Below, piece after piece: positions 6,231 through 10,573 of a DNA stretch of 10,573 nt. The translations under genes and the position numbers were made by a program. The DNA is from Pseudomonadota bacterium (GTDB taxonomy: Bacteria; Pseudomonadota; Gammaproteobacteria; Burkholderiales; Casimicrobiaceae): NCBI GenBank assembly GCA_029571495.1, contig JAKPSO010000264.1, forward strand, positions 1 through 10,573, read 5' to 3'. Below the pieces are notes generated by a model. It was not told where the DNA came from, ran no database searches, and saw nothing but the letters and a program-made list of their open reading frames with translations. How positions within the stretch are numbered: position 1 is the first letter of the stretch; every line of letters begins with the position of its first letter.

Positions 6231-7835
6231 TCAGCCGCGTGACGGATCGCGAACACACATCGGCAGCGACGTGTTCTTCGTCGGGGTAAGGAGGGAGGCG
6301 ATCGATTCGGGCACGGCTAGCCCCTTACGGCGTAGCAGGTTGAGTCTTGTGCCGGATACTTGGAAGCTGTCGTACAAACTGCGATCAAGTGGCTCAAATT
6401 CGGGACAATCGAAAACGCGCTCAAAAACGATCACCGTGTCGGCGCGATAGAGCACTGCGCGCCGCTCCGGCGTGGCGTCCTTTACGTCGTATAACCACTC
6501 AGTACGCCGAAAACTTTGTGGCGCATGCGATGCAACTTGCAGCGAAACCCATACCCGACCGAACTCGGCGCGCGTACGAGAAAATTTCTCAAAGAACGAG
6601 GTATAGGCATCGACCGTGACTTGGTCAAAGCGCGACTGAAACGAGAAGAATTTGTACGGACGAAGCAAGTCGCCTTTCGCGATGCTCTGAATCGGCGCCG
6701 CGCAAGCCAATGCCATCACCGCGATGAGCGAAGCGAGTCCTTGCAGTTTGCCTTCAGGTGACGGCATGGAGGCCTGTCCGCCGCCGATCGCGATGAATGG
6801 CCATGCGATAGTGATAAGCACCGGGAAACTGTAGTAATAGGAAAGCGTGCCGCCGGTGTAATGAGTGCACAGAAAGGTGTGGATCAATATCCACGGGACC
6901 GCGCCAACCGCGCCAATCAAGAATATGGTTTGTCGAAACCACACCGATATCGCAACGATGGCGAGAAGCGCGAGAATGATGTGATTGTTCTGATAAAGGA
7001 GGAAGAGCGTTCGTTCGCGAAAGTGTTGCGACGTTAAGTGCGAAAACGCGGGAATGCCGATATACGTTTCGCGGAACAACCCATAGCCGTGGAAGACGTG
7101 CGGTATGAGTACGAACAAAATTAGCGTACTCACGGCCAGTGCTGCGAGCAGGAAGCGACCGCTCATGCGCGTCGATAGGCCTTGCCGCCATTGCCACAAC
7201 ACGTACGGCGCTAAGAAGAAGCTCGCGATCACTCCGGCATCTTCACGGACAGTGAACGCGATCGTGAGCATGCACGTCGCGAGCAGGTAGCGCTTGCACA
7301 AGATGGCATACAAGAACAAGACGATAGGCCCGACGAGCGCGATCTCAAAGTGCGGCAGCCCCGCGTGGACCGCTTGCAATGCGCCAAACGCGAAGGTCAA
7401 CGTAAACGTAAGCGCCAAGAGATGCGCCAGAACTCGATGCGAAACAAGTGTCGCCATCGCGGCATAGCTAACGCGTGCAAAGCAAGCATTTGTGATCGCG
7501 TGCAATGATCCAATCGTGATTGCGTAAAGCGGCACCATCGAGACCTTGGAGAACACCCAACTCAGCGCCATTGGCAAGATGAGAATCGGCGAAAAATGCG
7601 CGCCGAAGTAGGTTTTTCCGCCGTAACCCAAAAAGAGCGGTCCCGGAAGGGATGCGTTCGTCCGCCAGATCATCCCAGAAAACCAACCGCCGTCTGTCGA
7701 TCCACCTTCACCGTAGAAGTGGTTCATCGTCGCGTTGAAATAACACACGCCGATGAACGCAACGAGCGCAATCCAAGCGAGCGCTATCAGCGTCGAACTA
7801 AGGTTGGAATAACTGCGAATCAGTCGCGGAGCCAT
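6231..7835 (-). CDS. DUF2079 family multi-pass membrane protein
   Basis: The product is 534 residues with about ten hydrophobic helices (near 12-32, 82-97, 101-118, 134-157, 165-180, 186-212, 226-246, 276-299, 303-323, 333-352 and 366-386), then a mostly soluble C-terminal part of about 150 residues. DUF2079 hallmarks are the loop after the first helix with D48-GGWFSGMIW, the GAHFSPILILP motif (78-88), and TVREDAG (195-201) after the sixth helix. The family is related in layout to integral-membrane glycosyltransferases of the GT-C kind, but its reaction is unproven. The ATG at 7833-7835 is the first possible start after an in-frame stop and has no clear Shine-Dalgarno sequence. The gene follows the anchored-protein gene by 83 bases on the same strand and may share its transcript. 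A role in envelope glycan or lipid modification would be a guess. Confidence 0.85.
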   Translation of the reverse strand: MAPRLIRSYSNLSSTLIALAWIALVAFIGVCYFNATMNHFYGEGGSTDGGWFSGMIWRTNASLPGPLFLGYGGKTYFGAHFSPILILPMALSWVFSKVSMVPLYAITIGSLHAITNACFARVSYAAMATLVSHRVLAHLLALTFTLTFAFGALQAVHAGLPHFEIALVGPIVLFLYAILCKRYLLATCMLTIAFTVREDAGVIASFFLAPYVLWQWRQGLSTRMSGRFLLAALAVSTLILFVLIPHVFHGYGLFRETYIGIPAFSHLTSQHFRERTLFLLYQNNHIILALLAIVAISVWFRQTIFLIGAVGAVPWILIHTFLCTHYTGGTLSYYYSFPVLITIAWPFIAIGGGQASMPSPEGKLQGLASLIAVMALACAAPIQSIAKGDLLRPYKFFSFQSRFDQVTVDAYTSFFEKFSRTRAEFGRVWVSLQVASHAPQSFRRTEWLYDVKDATPERRAVLYRADTVIVFERVFDCPEFEPLDRSLYDSFQVSGTRLNLLRRKGLAVPESIASLLTPTKNTSLPMCVRDPSRG

Positions 7836-7909
7836 GGCGTACGAGGAGGGACGATCTAAGCGCTAAGTATCGCACCGCAATTCGCAGCGAAACGCGGTCT
7901 CCGCCGAAC

Positions 7910-7926
7910 GGCAGTCGACTACTGCC
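7910..7926. repeat. Palindrome GGCAGT-N5-ACTGCC over a stop codon
   Basis: This is a perfect 6+6 inverted repeat with a five-base loop. It spans the TAG stop of the anchored-protein gene (7919-7921), placing the stop in the loop. In RNA it would form a small hairpin at the end of that gene, ahead of the DUF2079 gene. No T-run follows, so termination is unlikely; attenuation between genes or RNA stability is possible. Confidence 0.3.
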
Positions 7927-9226
7927 CCATGGTCTTTCGAATGTGCTCCAAATGCGCGCGCGCAGATTCAACGTCGCGGCCGTATTCGGCAAGGTAGCGT
8001 TCGCGCTCCTCGCTGTTCCATTCGGCTTCAGAAAAGGCAGTGAGTGGGTAACTTTTGCTCACGAGGACTTTGCCTTGCAGCCGTGGCATAAGCGCGCGAT
8101 CAGGATCTACATCGGGTTTGAGCAGAAAAGCGTCTACGTCACGCAATGTCAGCGGGAAATTCGGTTTCTCGTCGACGAGTAACTTGCCGAAGAGATTGAG
8201 CCTAAATTCACGCGGCCCGACGGTCACTTCGTCGTTGAATGAGACGAGCGCAAACGGTTGACCCTTGGCGTCATCGATGCGGCCTGTGACGACATAGCGC
8301 CCGGCTTCGCGCACTTGTGCCTTCAAATAGAAATTGAGCGAGCCAGCTTCGACGGCTTCGCGCGCGACGTTGCTCGCAGCCCAAACAGCGGGTGGATTCG
8401 GCGTGTAAAAAATATCGAAAAACGCGAATCCCGTTTCTTCGCCTACCTTGAGGTAGACCGACACTCGAATCGTTCCCGCGTGCCCGCCGAAGCCTTGCGT
8501 TTCGGGACTTAGGCGAACACTCACCACGCCATCGCCCGCGACGAGATCGCCGTTCGCGCCTTCGTCATTGAAGGCAAGCGCGACGGAGTTTCGCTTCGAT
8601 GGTTTGCCGTCAAGCGGCGGATCTTCGGCGGTGGCGCGCGTGACAGCGAGGGGAAGCGTGTTGCCGTTCCAATCGAGCGCCGAAACGGTGAACAACACCG
8701 TCTCATTGCCGACAACGTAAATGCGCTCTTGCGAAGTTCGAATGCGCACCGCCGCCGACGGCTTTTGGCCGGGGTTGGTCAGACGGCGCTCCTCGGTCAC
8801 GGGTCGATTCGGGTACATCTGATCGGCGTGCTCACGAGCAGGGCGCGACTCGAACGGGTAGATCGTTTGTTTGCGATAGTTTTCGAGTACGTCCTCGGCG
8901 CGCGCGAGCCGCTGCGACCAGAGTGCGAATTGGGCCTTGGGGTCGGCGCTGGCGGTGAGTTCCAGTGCGTCAGCCTTTGCGCCGCCTACCGTGACGATTC
9001 CAGGTTGGCGTGGCGTAAGCCCGACGCCGTTGGCCGCTGCTGCGGCGTCTGACGACGCTCGTAGCGCGGCTCTTCGCTGCGCTTGTGCGTTGTCGCCACT
9101 GCTGTCACGCGTCACCCACCAGCTTCCGCTTGCGCCCGCTACTACGAGGAGCACGAGGGCCAGCGCCCAACGACCGCGCTTTGCGCGCGGACGAAGTTCG
9201 CTGGCGTCATCGGGACTATTGGGCAT
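7919..9226 (-). CDS. Single-pass membrane-anchored extracytoplasmic protein, function unknown
   Basis: The product is 435 residues. A charged N-terminus (RPRAKRGR, 12-19) precedes one membrane helix (about 20-37, WALALVLLVVAGASGSWW), giving an N-in anchor with about 400 residues outside the cytoplasm. A disordered Ala/Gln-rich linker (40-70) follows. A conserved-looking block, LENYRKQTIYPFESRPAREH to YPNRPVTEE (114-146), leads to two beta-rich, immunoglobulin-like regions (about 157-275 and 295-390). The first contains the acidic loop FNDEGANGDLVAGDGVVS (219-236), a D-G-N-G-D...GDG pattern known from extracellular beta-sandwich domains of the choice-of-anchor type, where it may bind calcium. 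The C-terminus (397-435) is a charged helix. The start overlaps the upstream hydrolase-like gene by 11 bases, so the two are probably translated together. No catalytic motif is visible; a binding or scaffold role is inferred. Confidence 0.75.
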   Translation of the reverse strand: MPNSPDDASELRPRAKRGRWALALVLLVVAGASGSWWVTRDSSGDNAQAQRRAALRASSDAAAAANGVGLTPRQPGIVTVGGAKADALELTASADPKAQFALWSQRLARAEDVLENYRKQTIYPFESRPAREHADQMYPNRPVTEERRLTNPGQKPSAAVRIRTSQERIYVVGNETVLFTVSALDWNGNTLPLAVTRATAEDPPLDGKPSKRNSVALAFNDEGANGDLVAGDGVVSVRLSPETQGFGGHAGTIRVSVYLKVGEETGFAFFDIFYTPNPPAVWAASNVAREAVEAGSLNFYLKAQVREAGRYVVTGRIDDAKGQPFALVSFNDEVTVGPREFRLNLFGKLLVDEKPNFPLTLRDVDAFLLKPDVDPDRALMPRLQGKVLVSKSYPLTAFSEAEWNSEERERYLAEYGRDVESARAHLEHIRKTMGQ

Positions 9227-10112
9227 TCACCACCATATCGGCCACCGCGCGCGACACGATGCCGCCCCAATTGCCGTTGGTGTAGTGGTTGTACGACTCA
9301 TTGTTGTCGCGGAACTGTACGTTGTGGCCAGTCCACTTCGTGCTGCCGCCTTCGTTGGCCGCTGTGCCCATCGTGAGGTCGTTGCAGAACCAATCCGAGG
9401 CGTTGCAGAAGCTCGCGCCACTGCTGCCCGACACGCCGCCGCTCGAGTGATACGCGATCGCTTCGTCATCCTGGCCTGGCAGGATCGCAGAGTAGAGCGT
9501 GCCGCTCGCGCCGGCGAACATATAGAACGTCGCGCCGCGTGTGGTGTTGTGGTTGTACATCGCGCGTGCAGTGGCCGTTTTTAGATCGCCCACCAAGGGT
9601 TCAGAAAGCGCCCAGCTTCCCGCGTTGGCAAGCTCGGAGCCTCCACCCGCACCGCCCGCGACATCGACCCACTTGATGTTCCAGCCTGTTTGCGTGCCGG
9701 TGCCTGCGCTGCCGCACACGCCGCTCGCGTTCGGAATGCCATTTTTCTTGGTGCGTGTGGAGCCGCCGTAGAGTGAAAGCGCGTAGCCCACTTGCAGATT
9801 GCCTGCGCTGTGTGCTGCGACGTAGCACCAGTTGTTGCCGGTGCAGTAGCAATCCAGCGCGTCACGTACGCCGCCGTTGGTGGAGGCGATCGTGTTGTAG
9901 CCATCCCAGTTCACGGACTTTTTGTTCACGCCCGCGGCGGTCGCTGCGGGACCCCAATAGGTGAAGTCGGCGTGGTTTCCGACTTGGCCACCTCCCGTGC
10001 GTCCGTTCACCCATAGCGAGTAGTTTGTCGCGTGCGCGAGCGCCGCGATACCCAGGCCGACGACAGCAAACGCGAAAACACTCTTCCGCCAGCTCCATGA
10101 TCCAAGCTTCAT
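9216..10112 (-). CDS. Secreted alpha/beta-hydrolase-like protein
   Basis: The product is 298 residues with a signal peptide: basic start, hydrophobic core (11-26) and a likely cut after A26-H27-A28. The mature part opens with LWVNGRTGGG (33-42), which fits the strand and oxyanion loop that begin many alpha/beta hydrolases. YVAAHSAGN (97-105) gives an A-H-S-A-G elbow with Ser102 as nucleophile; Ala in the first place also occurs in Bacillus-type lipases. FYMFAGASG...PGQDDE (196-217) offers Asp215 or Asp216, and His276 (YNHY) lies near the C-terminus, so a Ser-Asp-His order is complete. Six cysteines (88, 90, 96, 133, 236, 243) suggest disulfides and periplasmic or outside location. The substrate is unknown: lipase, esterase or peptidase are all possible. 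An AAGGAGG site seven bases before the ATG fixes the start. The gene leads the unit with the anchored protein. Confidence 0.72.
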   Translation of the reverse strand: MKLGSWSWRKSVFAFAVVGLGIAALAHATNYSLWVNGRTGGGQVGNHADFTYWGPAATAAGVNKKSVNWDGYNTIASTNGGVRDALDCYCTGNNWCYVAAHSAGNLQVGYALSLYGGSTRTKKNGIPNASGVCGSAGTGTQTGWNIKWVDVAGGAGGGSELANAGSWALSEPLVGDLKTATARAMYNHNTTRGATFYMFAGASGTLYSAILPGQDDEAIAYHSSGGVSGSSGASFCNASDWFCNDLTMGTAANEGGSTKWTGHNVQFRDNNESYNHYTNGNWGGIVSRAVADMVVNAQ

Positions 10113-10119
10113 ACATGCT

Positions 10120-10126
10120 CCTCCTT
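10120..10126 (-). promoter_or_regulatory. Strong ribosome-binding site of the hydrolase-like gene
   Basis: AAGGAGG on the minus strand ends seven bases before the ATG at 10110-10112. An overlapping out-of-frame ATG at 10114-10116 is closer to the site and gives no recognisable protein, so the start at 10112 is preferred, with its signal peptide. Confidence 0.85.
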
Positions 10127-10221
10127 GAGCGAGTCGTGACGATGAAAATTCACTGCGCGCATCGTTGCGACGCGCGTATCAACGTCAAAAGGAACAGCGT
10201 GTACTCGTCAGTAAATTGCCC

Positions 10222-10266
10222 GCATCCTCCCTGATGCGTGCAACGCGTGACGTCCCCCTTTTGCAC
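10222..10266 (-). promoter_or_regulatory. Two abutting stem-loops in the 5' leader of the hydrolase-like gene
   Basis: In transcript order, GTGCAA (10266-10261) can pair with TTGCAC (10243-10238). Immediately after, with no gap, GCATC (10237-10233) can pair with GATGC (10226-10222) around an AGGGAG loop. The direct repeat CTGATGCG (plus strand, 10231-10238 and 10266-10273) overlaps both outer edges. The elements follow the predicted transcription start and lie about 110-155 bases ahead of the start codon. No known riboswitch or thermometer is recognised. Confidence 0.35.
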
Positions 10267-10277
10267 TGATGCGACGC

Positions 10278-10306
10278 ACTATATCGGCGTTGCGCGGGGG
10301 CGTCAA
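10278..10306 (-). promoter_or_regulatory. Sigma70-type promoter for the hydrolase-like gene cluster
   Basis: TTGACG (10306-10301) and TATAGT (10283-10278) on the minus strand are separated by exactly 17 bases. Each box matches the consensus at five of six positions. Transcription would start near 10271, giving a leader of about 155 nt before the ATG at 10112. It lies between the stop of the upstream hydrolase and the secreted gene, so the latter need not depend on read-through. Confidence 0.65.
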
Positions 10307-10345
10307 TTTCAAACGCGGCGTAACTTTTTTTGATGGTTTCGCTCG

Positions 10346-10573
10346 CTAAGTGTTGGCGCGACACTGCGGCCGAGCGCTGGCAGTTGTAATCGTGCCAAGC
10401 TTCATGAACTCCTGTAGCGCCGTCGACCATTGAGTTGTGAAACGCGTCGGGATGTCCACGTGGCGCGCGCCGTCGACGAGTAGCCAACGCTTTGGCTCGG
10501 GCGCCGCGTCGTAGAGTTTTCGCGCGACATCAATTGGGATGCGGTAGTCGTTGCTGCCGTGCAGGAATAGCGT
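10346..10573 (-). CDS. Alpha/beta hydrolase (serine aminopeptidase-like), C-terminal part (cut by right edge)
   Basis: The last 75 codons of a minus-strand gene run from the right edge to TAG at 10346-10348. The peptide starts TLFLHGSNDYRIPIDVARKL and continues with PEPKRWLLVDGARHVDIPTR. HGSND-Y-RIP is the usual strand-and-acid motif of alpha/beta hydrolases (Asp at residue 9 of the fragment), and GARH gives the catalytic His (residue 38), at the normal distance. The nucleophile elbow lies outside the window, so class and location cannot be given. The spacing and the PK-x-LL-V-x-GA-x-H pattern resemble the S33 aminopeptidase/YfhR-Bem46-like group. The tail after the His (about 35 residues, ending TTASARPQCRANT) is low in structure. 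It is not obviously similar to the neighbouring secreted hydrolase-like protein. Confidence 0.8.
   Translation of the reverse strand, partial: TLFLHGSNDYRIPIDVARKLYDAAPEPKRWLLVDGARHVDIPTRFTTQWSTALQEFMKLGTITTASARPQCRANT

Noticed and set aside
8937..9584. Plus-strand frame (215 codons) antisense to the anchored-protein and hydrolase-like genes.
   Set aside because: It is Ala/Arg/Val-rich without domain or ribosome-binding site, and the minus-strand genes have signal peptide, anchor and motifs.
10160..10188. Second TTGACG (minus strand) in the leader of the hydrolase-like gene as a possible nearer promoter.
   Set aside because: The bases 17 positions on (ACGATG) are a poor -10, and the promoter at 10278-10306 is far better.
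10102..10405. Repeated 11-mer CCAAGCTTCAT at 10102-10112 and 10395-10405.
   Set aside because: The copies fall in unlike contexts (a gene start and the 3' end of another gene) with no shared flanks; probably chance.

Overview
The window is GC-rich, densely coding, non-mobile chromosomal DNA from a Gram-negative bacterium, most likely a betaproteobacterium or close relative. The pointers are a fused aerobic-type indolepyruvate:ferredoxin oxidoreductase of about 1200 residues, a DUF3309 mini membrane protein, a DUF3943 outer-membrane-type protein and strongly GC-biased third codon positions. The taxonomic call is inference from family distribution. I see no transposase, integrase, phage gene, CRISPR array, tRNA or rRNA.

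Left part (1-2049, all minus strand). A conserved-hypothetical gene is cut by the left edge (1-215). To its right is a compact minus-strand group: a 52-residue DUF3309 protein (1891-2049), a 24-codon micro-ORF (1820-1894) and a secreted DUF3943 protein (375-1820). The micro-ORF overlaps DUF3309 by an ATGA and the DUF3943 gene by a TGATG, so the three reading frames form a chain suited to translational coupling.

Centre (2050-6155). A 512-base intergenic region separates the DUF3309 group from the divergent plus-strand oxidoreductase gene. It has no convincing gene but carries several spaced palindromes; GGTCAA-N5-TTGACC lies about 70 bases before the oxidoreductase start and is the best operator candidate. 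The oxidoreductase (2562-6155) is a catabolic enzyme for 2-keto acids from aromatic, and perhaps branched-chain, amino acids.

Right part (6231-10573, all minus strand, convergent with the oxidoreductase). Reading in the direction of transcription: the 3' end of an alpha/beta hydrolase gene (10346 to the right edge); a good sigma70-type promoter (10278-10306); a leader of about 155 nt with two abutting stem-loops; a secreted protein with alpha/beta-hydrolase features (9216-10112); an overlapping gene for a single-pass membrane-anchored extracytoplasmic protein (7919-9226); and, 83 bases later, a multi-pass DUF2079 membrane protein (6231-7835). The hydrolase-like and anchored proteins look like a functional pair at the cell envelope and are the least explained part of the window. 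No function can be assigned to the pair from sequence alone.
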